This document shows positions 28,212-39,377 of a DNA stretch of 64,000 bases, one piece after another. The translations under genes were made by a program, and so were the position numbers. Where the stretch lies: the NCBI RefSeq assembly GCF_028858515.1, contig NZ_JAPJZJ010000003.1, positions 116,001 to 180,000 of the forward strand. The letters run 5' to 3'. Under the pieces are notes generated by a model that was not told the origin of the DNA, made no database searches, and was given only the letters and a program-made list of their open reading frames with translations. Numbering within the stretch: position 1 is the stretch's first letter; each line of letters opens with the position of its first letter. The DNA comes from Aurantiacibacter sp. D1-12 (GTDB taxonomy: Bacteria > Pseudomonadota > Alphaproteobacteria > Sphingomonadales > Sphingomonadaceae).

Positions 28212-30650
28212 ATGCGGTCGGGGTCTAAATTTCGTGCGACAGTTGCTGCGGCAGTGTTGAGTGTCAGCCTGATTGGGTGCGACGCAATGTCCTTCGGTTC
28301 GCAAGCGACAATCGCCGAATCTACGGTGGCTTACGAGGATGAGGACGCGTTCATCGCCGATCTAGTCTCGCGCATGTCGCTGGAACGCAAGATTGGCCAG
28401 CTAATCCAGCCGCAAATCAACTCATTCACGCCAGAGGACATGGAGCGCTACCGTTTCGGCAGTTACCTCAACGGCGGAAACGGCGGCCCCTATGGTGACG
28501 AGTTTGCGCCGGCATCGGAATGGCTGCGTTACGCAGACGAAATGTACGAAGCCTCTATCGAGCCGCTGGATGATGGCGAGCCGATCATCCCGACGATGTG
28601 GGGCACCGATGCTGTCCACGGCCACACGAATGTCGTGGGTGCCACCATTTTTCCGCACAACATTGCGCTGGGCGCGGCGGGCGATGCAGACCTTGTCCGC
28701 AGGATCGGCCACGCGACGGCAATCGAGATTGAGGTCACCGGCATTGACTGGAACTTCTCGCCGACAGTTGCGGTCGCGCAGGATGATCGCTGGGGCCGCA
28801 CATACGAGAGCTATTCGGAAAATCCCGAACTCGTCGCCGAGCTGGGCGCAGCGCTGGTCGAGGGGTTGCAGGGCGAGCGGGGCAGCGATGGCTATCTAGG
28901 CGAAGGCCGCGTCATTGCGACCGCCAAGCACTTCTTCGGCGATGGCGGCACGGAACAGGGCGTCGACCAGGGCGATGTAAACGGTGATATCGATGAACTG
29001 ATGGCCGTGCACGCGGTCCCATATCCGGCAGCTATCGATTCCGGCGTCGAAGCGATTATGGCGAGTTTTAACTCGATCAATGGCCGCAAGATGCACGGCA
29101 ACGAAGAACTGCTGACCGAAGTGCTGCGCGGCGAAATGGGCTTTGACGGCCTTGTCGTGGGTGACTGGAACGGTCACGGGCAGGTGGCCGGATGCACCGT
29201 TACCGATTGCGCGCAATCGCTGATGGCCGGTCTCGATATCTACATGGTGCCGGACGACTGGCGCGAACTGACCGAAACGCTGATCGCACAGGTCAATGAC
29301 GGCACCATCCCGATGGAACGGGTGGACGAAGCCGTGACACGAGTCCTTCGTGTGAAGTACCGTGCTGGCCTGCTTGCCCCAGAGCCCTTGCTCCCGTCGG
29401 AGCGCGGCCTGGCAGGGCAGTTCGATCTGCTCGCTTCCGATGAACACCGGGCGCTTGCACGTGAGGCGGTGGCCCGCTCGCAGGTTGTCCTGAAGAATGA
29501 CGGGGTTCTTCCGCTCGCTTCTGGGGCCAATGTCCTGGTGGCAGGTCTGGCGGCAGACGATATCGGCCAGGCTGCCGGCGGCTGGACGCTCGAATGGCAG
29601 GGTGGTCTCGAAGGGGAAATGGGCGCCGACGAAGGCATTGCCGACGAGATATTCCCCAATGCGACATCGATCTGGGAAGGTATCGAGGAAGCTGTAACCG
29701 CCGATGGTGGAACTGCTACGCTTTCGCCGGACGGCAGCTTTGACAATCGGCCGGACCTTGCGATCGTGGTGTTTGGCGAAGAACCATACGCCGAATTCGC
29801 CGGTGACCAGACTGATCTGGTGTTCCGCAATGAAGAAGGGCTTGGGCTGCTCCGCGGCTTTCAGGAGCAGGGCATTCCGACGGTTGCTGTCTTCCTGTCG
29901 GGCCGTCCGATGTGGATGAACCGGGAGCTCAATGCTTCCAACGCCTTTGTGGCAAGCTGGCTGCCTGGCAGCGAGGGCGCGGGTATTGCCGATGTCCTGA
30001 CGGGCGCAGTTCCGGCGACGGGGCGTCTGTCCTTCAGCTGGCCGGCCAATTGCGGCGGTACACCTGTTAACGGGTCATCCGGGGCGCTCTTCGCTTTCGG
30101 CTACGGCAATTCGCTCGATCAAGCAGCTCCGCTGCGTCAGCTGAGCGAAGAATGTTCGGCACTGATGGTTGGCCCTTCAAGCGACATCTTCTCCTCCGGC
30201 CGTTTGGGCGATGGTGTAACCGCCAATGTCGTTGGCGGAGGCGCGCTTCCCAATCTGGTCGGCAGCGAGGGCGGCGTGCGTGCGCGCGGCTATGACCGCG
30301 ATGCGCAGGAAGACTCGCGTGAAATCACTATGGCAGCCGGCTCCAGCCTGGCGATCACCCAGGCAGAGAGCAGCGGCGGTGCATGGCGCATCACCTATGA
30401 GGTGGTTACCCGTCCGACGGGGGGCATGGCCATCCGGTCCGGGAATAGCGGTGCTGCGATGAGCAACGTCGATGTGCGTCTCCAGTTCGAGAACGCGCAG
30501 GGCAAGGGCTTCCGCGAAATGGTCATCACCGGCCAGTGTGTCGACAATCTGGGGGACACAATCACCTTTGTAAGCGAAGGCGAGATCACCTTCCGCATTT
30601 CCGATATTCGGCGCGAAGACTTGCCCGACAATACGGAATGCTCTTTCTAA
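28212..30650 (+). CDS. GH3 family beta-glucosidase / glucan exohydrolase lipoprotein
   Basis: The ATG at 28212 has GAGAGG about 6 bases upstream; a TTG 5 codons earlier is less likely. The 812-residue protein starts with a lipoprotein signal (LSVSLIGCDA, Cys23). The GH3 N-terminal barrel carries IIPTMWGTDAVHGH, TAKHFFGDGGTEQGVDQG and GLVVGDWNGHG, whose Asp (about D318) is the nucleophile. The second GH3 domain follows (LASDEHRALAREAVARSQVVLKN to RLSFSWPANC), then an extra C-terminal beta-rich domain (about 650-812) like that of bacterial ExoP glucan exohydrolases. It should release glucose from beta-glucan oligomers. Confidence 0.93.
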   Translation: MRSGSKFRATVAAAVLSVSLIGCDAMSFGSQATIAESTVAYEDEDAFIADLVSRMSLERKIGQLIQPQINSFTPEDMERYRFGSYLNGGNGGPYGDEFAPASEWLRYADEMYEASIEPLDDGEPIIPTMWGTDAVHGHTNVVGATIFPHNIALGAAGDADLVRRIGHATAIEIEVTGIDWNFSPTVAVAQDDRWGRTYESYSENPELVAELGAALVEGLQGERGSDGYLGEGRVIATAKHFFGDGGTEQGVDQGDVNGDIDELMAVHAVPYPAAIDSGVEAIMASFNSINGRKMHGNEELLTEVLRGEMGFDGLVVGDWNGHGQVAGCTVTDCAQSLMAGLDIYMVPDDWRELTETLIAQVNDGTIPMERVDEAVTRVLRVKYRAGLLAPEPLLPSERGLAGQFDLLASDEHRALAREAVARSQVVLKNDGVLPLASGANVLVAGLAADDIGQAAGGWTLEWQGGLEGEMGADEGIADEIFPNATSIWEGIEEAVTADGGTATLSPDGSFDNRPDLAIVVFGEEPYAEFAGDQTDLVFRNEEGLGLLRGFQEQGIPTVAVFLSGRPMWMNRELNASNAFVASWLPGSEGAGIADVLTGAVPATGRLSFSWPANCGGTPVNGSSGALFAFGYGNSLDQAAPLRQLSEECSALMVGPSSDIFSSGRLGDGVTANVVGGGALPNLVGSEGGVRARGYDRDAQEDSREITMAAGSSLAITQAESSGGAWRITYEVVTRPTGGMAIRSGNSGAAMSNVDVRLQFENAQGKGFREMVITGQCVDNLGDTITFVSEGEITFRISDIRREDLPDNTECSF

Positions 30651-30728
30651 GAGTAGGTCGAGAGAGCGTAATATTCGGGTCCTGCAGGCTGTCCGGAGAG
30701 GCAGTCCGCATTTGGGGAGAAGAAAACA

Positions 30729-32315
<1,587 letters not shown>

Positions 32316-32379
32316 GGGGGAGGGCGGCGTCCTGCGGGACGTCGCCCAACTGTTTCTGCTCGGACGGGAGCAACAAAAT

Positions 32380-32412
32380 GGGCGGGACGTTAGCTGACAT
32401 CCCGCCCTTTTT
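32380..32412. terminator. Terminator between symporter and caspase genes
   Basis: An 11-base stem (32380-32390 with 32397-32407, one G-U pair) and loop TAGCTG are followed by TTTTT on the plus strand. The reverse also has a T-rich flank, so it may serve both converging genes. A second GC-rich hairpin without T-run lies just upstream at 32322-32347. Confidence 0.8.
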
Positions 32413-32433
32413 CTGTGTCTGTAGAGCAGCGGG

Positions 32434-34053
32434 TCAGCGTCGGGCGAGAGCCTCGCCATTGACCGAACCCATGTTCATCAGCACCTGCTGGTGCGGCATC
32501 CCGTCACCACCGCGATCGACGATGATGTGCTGCCAACCGGGCGTCTGCAGATCGCGGAAGTCCTCGGCATCGGTGGAAAGCGGCTCTTCCAGAACCATGC
32601 GGTAGAACTCGCGGCGCATGTACTCGGACAGTTCGCCCGCTTCCAGTGCGCGGTCACCGTTGAGGTCAGCCCCGCCTTCCAGTGCGGCGCGGAAGATGTG
32701 GCTGATGTAGCCGCCCGCCTTCTCGCCCGTGGCAACAAGGCTCAGCACGTCCTCGTCAGAGCTGAAGATGCCCATGCGCTCGTTGCGCTGGCGCACGACC
32801 TGGTCGAAACCGCCCGCAAAGCAGGCGTCGATCACCAGCAGCGTGCGGGCATCAACGTCTTCCATCATCGCAGCGAGCTCATAGTCGAACAGGGCCGCGT
32901 CGAAGAGCTCGATCGTCTCGGCAGAGCCATCGCGCTCTGTCGTCATGTTCTCGACCTTCTCGCCATGGCCGCTGAAGAAGATGAGGAGCAGGTCGTCATC
33001 ACCCATCGCATTGGTGATGTCGGTCAGCGCCGATGCGAAGTTGGCGCGGGTCGCCTGAGCATCCACCAGTGTTACGCTTTCAGGTGCAAGCATTCCAGAA
33101 TCGCGCAGGGCAGCAGTCACACGCGTTGCGTCCTCATCGGTGCGGTTGAGCGGGCTGATCCGCTCGTAGTTCGCCACGCCCACGCTAAGCGCGAAGACAC
33201 GGGCATTGCCCGAAGCCGGGCGCACTGTGCGCACATCAGCATCGGCCTCGCGGATCGTCAGCGCGTAGTCACCGGTGGCTCCGGGCGCGAAGCTACTGGC
33301 GGCGACGTGATAGGTGCCGTCCATCGGAAGGGTGACGGAAAGGCGGCTGTCAAAGCTCTCCGACACGTTGAAGTCGTCGTTCATTTCTTCGCGGCCGTCG
33401 GGGAGATAGACAGACAGCAAAGTATCAAGATCGCCGCCACCAAGGTCGAACGTCACCCGCTGCCCGGCACGGCCAGAAAAGGCATAGTAGTCGACATACT
33501 GGCCGGTGAGCGAAGTCTCGTCGCTCGGCGTCAGAGCGCCCGAAATGGTCTGACCCATCGCAATCGAAGGAGCCCCGCCAGGAACCGGATTGGCCGGATC
33601 CATCGCGGCAAGGCGATAGCGGCCGCTGCCTTGATTGCCATAAGCGGAAACGGTGATGCGATAGGTGCCGCTGGCGGGCAACTCGATGTCGAGGAGGCTG
33701 TTCAGCGTCTGTGCGCCGGGAGCATCGTCATTCTCGGCGGAGAAGCCATTGGGCCCGGTGATGCGCAGAATGGTGTCGAACGCATCGGAGCTGAGCGAAA
33801 CGCGCAACCGCTGCCCCGCACGGCCTTCGATCGTGTGGGTATTGCTTGTGCCCGAGAGGCTGCCACGCAACGCAGCGCCGACTTCTAGCGCGCTGCTGGA
33901 GGACGCGGCACTTGCCCGTTGCGGCTTGCGATCCTGCTTGGTCTGTGCGGTCTCTTCGGTGCTCTTGCTAGCCGTGAAGGTCTGCGCGGCAGCAGGTGCC
34001 AGCACCAGAGCGGTGGCCATTGCGGCGGCGGAAAGATAGCCTGCTTTTGTCAT
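32434..34053 (-). CDS. Exported caspase-family (C14) peptidase with PPC-like domains
   Basis: The 539-residue protein has a signal peptide (ALVLAPAAAQ) and a low-complexity Ser/Lys/Gln linker. Two similar beta-domains (about 58-160 and 170-275) follow, each with a GRAGQR motif and a GTY(R/H)(I/V) strand, resembling bacterial pre-peptidase C-terminal domains. A caspase-fold domain comes next (about 290-500). The catalytic dyad is visible: His in LLIFFSGHGE (about 362) and Cys in LLVIDACFAGG (about 411). An EF-hand-like loop DLNGDRALEAGEL (about 450) could bind calcium. It should be a periplasmic or secreted Arg/Lys-type cysteine peptidase; the target is unknown. AGGGGG precedes the ATG. It follows gcvPB by 85 bases. 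Confidence 0.88.
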   Translation of the reverse strand: MTKAGYLSAAAMATALVLAPAAAQTFTASKSTEETAQTKQDRKPQRASAASSSSALEVGAALRGSLSGTSNTHTIEGRAGQRLRVSLSSDAFDTILRITGPNGFSAENDDAPGAQTLNSLLDIELPASGTYRITVSAYGNQGSGRYRLAAMDPANPVPGGAPSIAMGQTISGALTPSDETSLTGQYVDYYAFSGRAGQRVTFDLGGGDLDTLLSVYLPDGREEMNDDFNVSESFDSRLSVTLPMDGTYHVAASSFAPGATGDYALTIREADADVRTVRPASGNARVFALSVGVANYERISPLNRTDEDATRVTAALRDSGMLAPESVTLVDAQATRANFASALTDITNAMGDDDLLLIFFSGHGEKVENMTTERDGSAETIELFDAALFDYELAAMMEDVDARTLLVIDACFAGGFDQVVRQRNERMGIFSSDEDVLSLVATGEKAGGYISHIFRAALEGGADLNGDRALEAGELSEYMRREFYRMVLEEPLSTDAEDFRDLQTPGWQHIIVDRGGDGMPHQQVLMNMGSVNGEALARR

Positions 34054-34138
34054 TCAAACCCCCTGTTTGACGCGATTCCGTTCACCTATAGCGATGTAAA
34101 GCTGAACGAAAACCGAATGCACCGCCTCGTTTTCGGCG

Positions 34139-35704
34139 TTACTCGCTTTGCGCAGTCCACACCAGACGCGGCTTACGCGCAGCTTGCGCTTCATCGAGGC
34201 GTGCACGCGGAGCATGGTGCGGAGCGGTCTTCAACGCCTCGTCACCCTCCTTCGCGCGTTCGGCTAGCGAGCGCATGGACATTACGAACTGGTCGATCCC
34301 GTCCTTGCTCTCGGTCTCGGTCGGCTCGATCAGCATCGCGCCATGCACCACCAGCGGGAAGTACATGGTCATCGGGTGGAAGCCCTCGTCGATCAGCCCC
34401 TTGGCGAGATCGAGTGTGGAAAGCCCCTCGGCAAAGCCTTCGTCACCGAACAGCGCTTCGTGCATGCACGGCCCGCTGGCACCGAACGGTGCATGGAGCA
34501 CATCGTCTAGGCGGCGCAGCACGTAGTTGGCGTTCAGCACCGCATCACCTGCCGCCTGGCGGAGCCCGTCCGCACCGTGGCTGAGGATGTAGGTCAGCGC
34601 GCGGGTGAACATGCCCATCTGGCCGTGGAAGGCGGTCATGCGGCCAAAGCTGCTGCCATGCTCCTCGCCAACGGTCTCTTCCTCGACGATGTGTAGGTTG
34701 CCGTCGGCGTCCTTGTCCACGAAGGGGAGTGGAGCGAACGGCGCGAGCGCCTCGGACAGCACCACCGGACCCGAGCCCGGGCCACCGCCGCCGTGCGGGG
34801 TGGAGAAGGTCTTGTGCAGGTTGATGTGCATGGCATCGACGCCAAGGTCGCCCGGACGCACACGGCCCATGATCGCGTTGAAGTTGGCACCGTCGCAATA
34901 GACAAGCCCGCCCGCTTCATGCACCGCATCCGAGATCGCCTTCATGTCACGCTCGAACAGGCCGCAGGTGTTGGGGTTGGTGATCATCACCGCCGCCACA
35001 TCGGGGCCGAGCCGCGCTTTGAGCGCTTCGAGATCGACACGGCCATCGGCATTCGCCGGGATGTCCTCTGTCGTGTAGCCCGCGAAGGCTGCGGTCGCCG
35101 GGTTCGTGCCATGCGCGCTTTCGGGCACCAGCACGACCTTGCGCGCATCGCCGCGCGCTTCGAGAGCGGCACGGATGCAGAGGATACCGCACAGCTCGCC
35201 ATGCGCGCCAGCCTTGGGGCTCATCGCGACGGACTGCATACCGGTCAGCTCGATCAGCCAGTGCGCCAGCTCGTCGATCACGCCAAGCGCGCCCTGTACC
35301 GTGTCGATCGGCTGCATCGGATGAACGTCGAGGAACCCGGGCATGCGCGCGACCTTCTCGTTGAGGCGCGGGTTGTGCTTCATCGTGCAGCTGCCGAGCG
35401 GGAAGAGACCGAGGTCGATCCCGTAGTTCTGGCGGCTGAGGCGCGTGTAGTGCCGGATAGTCTGCGGTTCGGAGAGACCCGGAAGGCCAATGTCGCTCTT
35501 GCGCGCAAAGTCGCCCATGCGGCTCGGCAGATCGGTGTGCGTTTCGGCAAGGTCGACGCCGTAGGTATCGCTATCGCCGATCTCGAAGATCAGCGGCTCT
35601 TCCAGCATCAGCGCCTTGTTGCCGGTGACGGTCGGGTGCGCGCCTGCGTCTTTGGCTGCCATCGGGGTTCCGGGCTTCCATCCGCTCTGATTGATCTGGC
35701 TCAT
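34139..35704 (-). CDS. gcvPB: Glycine dehydrogenase (decarboxylating) subunit 2
   Basis: The 521-residue protein is the C-terminal half of the split P-protein of the glycine cleavage system. PLP is bound to the Lys in [19 protein letters not shown] (about residue 297). Also visible are [13 protein letters not shown] and [12 protein letters not shown]. With GcvPA it decarboxylates glycine and passes the aminomethyl group to GcvH. It overlaps gcvPA by ATGA and is the last gene of the operon. Confidence 0.97.
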   Translation of the reverse strand: MSQINQSGWKPGTPMAAKDAGAHPTVTGNKALMLEEPLIFEIGDSDTYGVDLAETHTDLPSRMGDFARKSDIGLPGLSEPQTIRHYTRLSRQNYGIDLGLFPLGSCTMKHNPRLNEKVARMPGFLDVHPMQPIDTVQGALGVIDELAHWLIELTGMQSVAMSPKAGAHGELCGILCIRAALEARGDARKVVLVPESAHGTNPATAAFAGYTTEDIPANADGRVDLEALKARLGPDVAAVMITNPNTCGLFERDMKAISDAVHEAGGLVYCDGANFNAIMGRVRPGDLGVDAMHINLHKTFSTPHGGGGPGSGPVVLSEALAPFAPLPFVDKDADGNLHIVEEETVGEEHGSSFGRMTAFHGQMGMFTRALTYILSHGADGLRQAAGDAVLNANYVLRRLDDVLHAPFGASGPCMHEALFGDEGFAEGLSTLDLAKGLIDEGFHPMTMYFPLVVHGAMLIEPTETESKDGIDQFVMSMRSLAERAKEGDEALKTAPHHAPRARLDEAQAARKPRLVWTAQSE

Positions 35705-37056
35705 GACAGCTTCTCCTCAAGAGCACAGGCAAGCGTTTCGATGTCCTCCAGCGTGGTCGTCTCGGTAACCGCAACAAGCAATCCGTTGGCATCACCATCG
35801 GGGAACAGCCGTGCGAGCGAGACACCGGCGAGGATCCCGTCTTCGGCGAGGTCGCGTACCAGCTGGCGCGCATCGCCCTCCAGCATCAGCGTGAACTCGT
35901 TGAAGAAGTGCTCGTTCAGCACCGTGGCACCCGGCACCTTCGCCAGCCGATCCGCAGCAATGCAGGCGAGGCGGTGGTTCTCTGCGGCTAGGCCTTCAAG
36001 ACCTTTCTCGCCCAGCAGAGTCATGTGGATAGAGAATGCCAGTGCGCACAGTCCGCTGTTGGTACAGATGTTGCTGGTCGCCTTCTCGCGGCGGATGTGC
36101 TGCTCGCGAGTGGAGAGCGTCAGCACGAAGCCGCGCTTGCCATCGGCATCGACCGTCTCGCCGCACAGGCGACCTGGCATCTGGCGGGTGAGCTTGGGAT
36201 CCGAAATCGCGAACAGGCCGAGGTACGGCCCGCCGAACTGCAAGCCGACGCCCAGCGATTGGCCTTCACCCACCACGATGTCCGCGCCGAGGTTGCCCGG
36301 AGCTTCCAGCGCGCCCAGCGCCACCGGCTCTGTATTCACGACGATCAGCTTGGCACCAACTGCATGGGTCGCATCGGTGATCTTGCGCAGATCGGGGATG
36401 CGGCCGAGGATATCGGGATATTGCACCACGACGCTCGCGGTATTCTCGTCGATCCGCGCGATCAGTCCGTCATCGTCGGGGCGCGGCGTCATGCTCAGTT
36501 CCGCCCCGGCAATCTCGTCCTCGGTGAACTTCGCCATCGTGCGCACGACTTCGGCATAGTGCGGGTGCAGCGCGCCGGAGAGAACGTGGCGCTTCTTGCG
36601 CGTAACACGCGCCGCCATGGCAACCGCTTCCCAGCACGCAGTCGAGCCATCGTACATCGAGGCGTTGGCGATCTCGCAGCCGTAAAGGCGCGCAACCTGC
36701 GTCTGGAACTCGAACAGCATCTGCAGCGTGCCCTGCGCGATTTCCGGCTGGTACGGCGTGTAGGCGGTCAGGAACTCGCCGCGCTGGATCAGGTGATCGA
36801 CCGTCGCCGGCACATGATGGCGATAGGCACCCGCCCCCAGGAAAAACGCCGCGTCCGCAGCCGCGAGGTTCTTCTTCGACAGCGAGCGCATGTGCTTCTC
36901 GACAGCCATCTCGGTCGCATGCAGCGGCAGGCCTTCGATCGGCCCGTCGAGATAGAGGTCGGACGGCACATCGCTAAACAGTGCATCGACGCTGGGAGCG
37001 CCGATAACATCGAGCATCGTCGAACGATCGGCTTCAGTCAGGGGGAGGTAACGCAT
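35701..37056 (-). CDS. gcvPA: Glycine dehydrogenase (decarboxylating) subunit 1
   Basis: The ATG at 37056 ([15 protein letters not shown]) is preferred. The in-frame ATG at 37071 lies inside a palindromic repeat and adds residues I do not expect in this family. The 451-residue protein is the N-terminal half of the P-protein, with [28 protein letters not shown] and [19 protein letters not shown]. It works as a heterodimer with GcvPB. The 81-bp repeat separates it from gcvH. Confidence 0.95.
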   Translation of the reverse strand: MRYLPLTEADRSTMLDVIGAPSVDALFSDVPSDLYLDGPIEGLPLHATEMAVEKHMRSLSKKNLAAADAAFFLGAGAYRHHVPATVDHLIQRGEFLTAYTPYQPEIAQGTLQMLFEFQTQVARLYGCEIANASMYDGSTACWEAVAMAARVTRKKRHVLSGALHPHYAEVVRTMAKFTEDEIAGAELSMTPRPDDDGLIARIDENTASVVVQYPDILGRIPDLRKITDATHAVGAKLIVVNTEPVALGALEAPGNLGADIVVGEGQSLGVGLQFGGPYLGLFAISDPKLTRQMPGRLCGETVDADGKRGFVLTLSTREQHIRREKATSNICTNSGLCALAFSIHMTLLGEKGLEGLAAENHRLACIAADRLAKVPGATVLNEHFFNEFTLMLEGDARQLVRDLAEDGILAGVSLARLFPDGDANGLLVAVTETTTLEDIETLACALEEKLS

Positions 37057-37065
37057 GGTGTTTCT

Positions 37066-37146
37066 CGTCATTCCAGCGGAAGCTGGAATCTCAATCCAGA
37101 ACGTCCGGCCAGGCGGACAGCAGTCCCGGCTTGCGCCGGGATGACG
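37066..37146. repeat. 81-bp palindromic intergenic repeat (REP/MITE-like) inside the gcv operon
   Basis: The element is bounded by CGTCAT and ATGACG (6-base inverted ends) and contains three hairpins. They are ATTCCAGC-GGAA-GCTGGAAT, a weaker GTCCG/CGGAC stem, and TCCCGGC-TTGC-GCCGGGA. The order gives a cloverleaf-like fold. Sequences of this style are dispersed in many proteobacterial genomes. It abuts the gcvH stop codon and ends 10 bases before the gcvPA start, replacing a normal ribosome-binding region. Confidence 0.75.
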
Positions 37147-37518
37147 TTAAAGGTCGTCGCAGAACGCCCTGTAGGCTGCTGCGTCCATCAGGCCTTCCAG
37201 TTCGCCCTTGTCGGCGATGGTCAGCTTGAAGAACCAGCCATCGGCTTCGGGAGAGGAGTTGACGAGTTCGGGCTCGCCTTCCAGCGCGGCGTTGCCTTCA
37301 ACCACGGTTCCCGCGATCGGAGAATAGACATCGCTTGCTGCCTTCACGCTTTCGACCACGGCGGCGTCACCACCCTTGGTCAGATCAGCACCCGCCTGGG
37401 GAACTTCCACGAATACGACATCGCCCAGCTGTTCTTGCGCATAGTCGGTAATGCCGACGGTAGCGGTGTCGCCTTCAACGTCGACCCATTCATGCTCTTC
37501 AGTGAAATAACGTGCCAT
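37147..37518 (-). CDS. gcvH: Glycine cleavage system H protein
   Basis: The 123-residue lipoyl carrier has the lipoylation site [12 protein letters not shown] with Lys59. It opens with the usual FTEEHEWV and contains [19 protein letters not shown]. It shuttles the aminomethyl group from the P-protein to the T-protein. AAAGGAG lies 9 bases before the ATG, and the gene starts 5 bases after gcvT. Confidence 0.97.
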   Translation of the reverse strand: MARYFTEEHEWVDVEGDTATVGITDYAQEQLGDVVFVEVPQAGADLTKGGDAAVVESVKAASDVYSPIAGTVVEGNAALEGEPELVNSSPEADGWFFKLTIADKGELEGLMDAAAYRAFCDDL

Positions 37519-37523
37519 GCTGC

Positions 37524-38651
37524 TCAGGCTCCTTTGCGGTGGTATTTGTGCGGGACGAAGGGGAAGGGGACGACCTTGGCAGGCAGGCGCTTGCCGCGCA
37601 CCTCGATTTCAAGCGCGGTCCCTTCCGTGGTAAATTCATTGTCGATGTAGGCCATCGCGATCGGATAGCCGAGCGTGGGCGAGAAACCGCCGCTGGTGAC
37701 GGTGCCAACTGCCGAATTGTCCGAGAAGACCTGTGCGCCTTCGCGAGCTGGGAGGCGGCCATCGAGAGCGAGGCCTACGCGCTTTTGCGTGCTGCCGCCA
37801 TCAAGGCGTGAAAGCGTGGCGGCATGACCCATGTAGCCGCCCGTTTCCCGCCGCGCCTTGGCGATAGCAAAAGTCAGTCCCGCGCTTACCGGATCGGTGT
37901 CCAACGACAGGTCATGGCCGTAGAGCGGCAGAGCAGCTTCAAGCCGCAGCGAGTCGCGTGCGCCGAGGCCTGCTGGCTTCACCCGCTCGTCCGCCACCAA
38001 TGCATTGGCGAGGTCTTCAACGTGGCTTTCATGGATCGAAATTTCGAAGCCATCTTCGCCGGTGTAGCCTGCGCGGCTGACCCACACGTGCTGGTCGTTG
38101 AACTTGAACAGGCCTGCGGTCATGAAAGTCAGTTCGCTCACGCCCGGCACCAGCCCCTCGAGCACTTCGGCAGCCTTCGGGCCCTGCAGGGCAAGCAGCG
38201 CGAAGTCATCGAAATGGGTGAGCGTGATGCTATCATCGAGATGTTCGCGCAGGTGGGCGATATCTTCCCACTTGCAGGCGCCGTTGACCACCAGCGCCAG
38301 ATGCGGCCCGGTGTTGGTGACGATAAGATCGTCAATAATCCCGCCAGCTTCGGTCAGCAGTAGGGAATAACGCATCTTGCCTTCGCCCAGATTGGCAATC
38401 CCGTTGGGCAGCAGCTTCTCCAGCTCGAGCGCGGCATTCTCGCCGGTAATCGAAAGCTGGCCCATGTGGCTTACATCGAACAGGCTGGCAGAGCTGCGCG
38501 TCCAGTCATGCTCGGCCTTGATGCCTTCATACTGGATCGGCATTTCGTATCCGGCAAAAGGCACCATACGCCCCCCCTGCGCGCGGTGCCACACGTCCAG
38601 CGGCAGCTTTTCAGGTGCCTGGTTTTCGACTTCGGTTTCGGTTTTGCTCAT
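37524..38651 (-). CDS. gcvT: Aminomethyltransferase (glycine cleavage T protein)
   Basis: The ATG at 38651 is chosen because the riboswitch occupies the upstream part of the open frame. The 375-residue protein shows [39 protein letters not shown] and the C-terminal barrel [22 protein letters not shown]. It transfers the one-carbon unit to tetrahydrofolate and releases ammonia. It is the first gene of the gcvT-H-PA-PB operon under glycine control. Confidence 0.96.
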   Translation of the reverse strand: MSKTETEVENQAPEKLPLDVWHRAQGGRMVPFAGYEMPIQYEGIKAEHDWTRSSASLFDVSHMGQLSITGENAALELEKLLPNGIANLGEGKMRYSLLLTEAGGIIDDLIVTNTGPHLALVVNGACKWEDIAHLREHLDDSITLTHFDDFALLALQGPKAAEVLEGLVPGVSELTFMTAGLFKFNDQHVWVSRAGYTGEDGFEISIHESHVEDLANALVADERVKPAGLGARDSLRLEAALPLYGHDLSLDTDPVSAGLTFAIAKARRETGGYMGHAATLSRLDGGSTQKRVGLALDGRLPAREGAQVFSDNSAVGTVTSGGFSPTLGYPIAMAYIDNEFTTEGTALEIEVRGKRLPAKVVPFPFVPHKYHRKGA

Positions 38652-38727
38652 TGACAGGTCACTCTCAAACACAGGGCACGGTATGGCGACGCCCGCATAT
38701 CGGACGCCTTCACCATGCCCCCTCTGT

Positions 38728-38910
38728 CTGTGGACCTGAGAGATTCCGGCGCGCCCTTGCAGAAACGCCTTACTCCTTCGGTGGCGCACGCCGTGTGGCG
38801 CGCACGCTTTCCAGAGTGCCTGTGCCAGCTGCGCGGTCCCTGTGACCTGAGAGTTTCCGGGGCGGTTGCTCCTTCGGCGCCTCCACCAAAGTGGAGAGCT
38901 CTCCCGCGCA
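38728..38910 (-). ncRNA. Tandem glycine riboswitch upstream of gcvT
   Basis: On the minus strand two aptamers follow one another. The first runs from GGGAGAGCTCTCC through GCCGAAGGAGCAA to CCGGAAACTCTCAGGT (38910 to about 38844). The second contains CACCGAAGGAGTAAGG and ends CCGGAATCTCTCAGGT (about 38734). These are the conserved cores of the glycine riboswitch. Between it and gcvT (38652-38727) a hairpin can form from GGGCATGGT and ACCGTGCCC with an inner GGCG/CGCC. A GAGAG near the gcvT start could pair with CTCTC of aptamer 2, so control may be translational. The stretch 38911-39010 shows nothing else clear. Confidence 0.95.
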
Positions 38911-39010
38911 CCTGCCGGGCGACTCAGTCGCCCACCAGACAAGGGTAGGCTCTGCGGGAAAGCTGAGGCCCGGTCAATCGGCTAAAAGCGTATGGTTTGC
39001 GGAAAACCGG

Positions 39011-39069
39011 CCTCAAACAGCGAAGCGGTAGGCCAAGCAGGGTGCCTCAAGCAGCGAAGCGATAGGCCA
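39011..39069. repeat. Tandem imperfect 25-bp repeat (34-bp period) beside tRNA-Ser
   Basis: Copies at 39011-39035 and 39045-39069 differ at only 2 of 25 positions; both contain CAGCGAAGCG and TAGGCCA. They lie just past the 3' end of the leftward tRNA gene. Function is unknown; they could be transcribed in the tRNA trailer. Confidence 0.7.
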
Positions 39070-39077
39070 CAAACAGG

Positions 39078-39169
39078 TGGCGGAGACGGAGGGATTCGAA
39101 CCCTCGATACCCCGATAGAGGTATGGTTCCTTAGCAGGGAACTGGTTTCAGCCACTCACCCACGTCTCC
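39078..39169 (-). tRNA. tRNA-Ser (anticodon GCU)
   Basis: On the minus strand the gene begins GGAGACG and ends CGTCTCC-G-CCA, a 7-bp acceptor stem with encoded CCA. The anticodon loop CTGCTAA gives GCU, reading AGC/AGU codons. A long variable arm (ATACCTC/ATCGGGGTAT region) is typical of serine tRNAs, and the T loop is GGTTCGAATCC. The 208 bases from here to eipA show no further gene. Confidence 0.97.
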
Positions 39170-39377
39170 GGACCTGTGTGGCAGGCTGCGCGCTATAACG
39201 AGGGGTGCGGCGCGCTTCAAGAGCCGTTTCGCATCGTTTTTCTTTGCAAATAACCTGCCAAGGGATTCGGCTCACCGCAAAACGGATTCGCTTCGCCGCC
39301 TATTCATTGCTGCTTCAGGCGCGAAGGATTCTTCTAGCGCCGCAAAGCCTTGCCCATTTCGGGATCGGAGATTGGCC

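Noticed and set aside
32491..33888. A 465-codon plus-strand frame
   Set aside because: Antisense to the caspase gene, whose catalytic motifs and signal peptide are clear.
34107..34135. CGAAAAC/GTTTTCG inverted repeat after gcvPB
   Set aside because: Only 7 pairs, AT-rich, with a 15-base loop and no convincing T-run; not a reliable terminator.
37057..37071. Upstream ATG as gcvPA start
   Set aside because: It lies within the palindromic repeat and adds five residues not expected in the family; the ATG at 37056 begins the typical MRYLPLT sequence.
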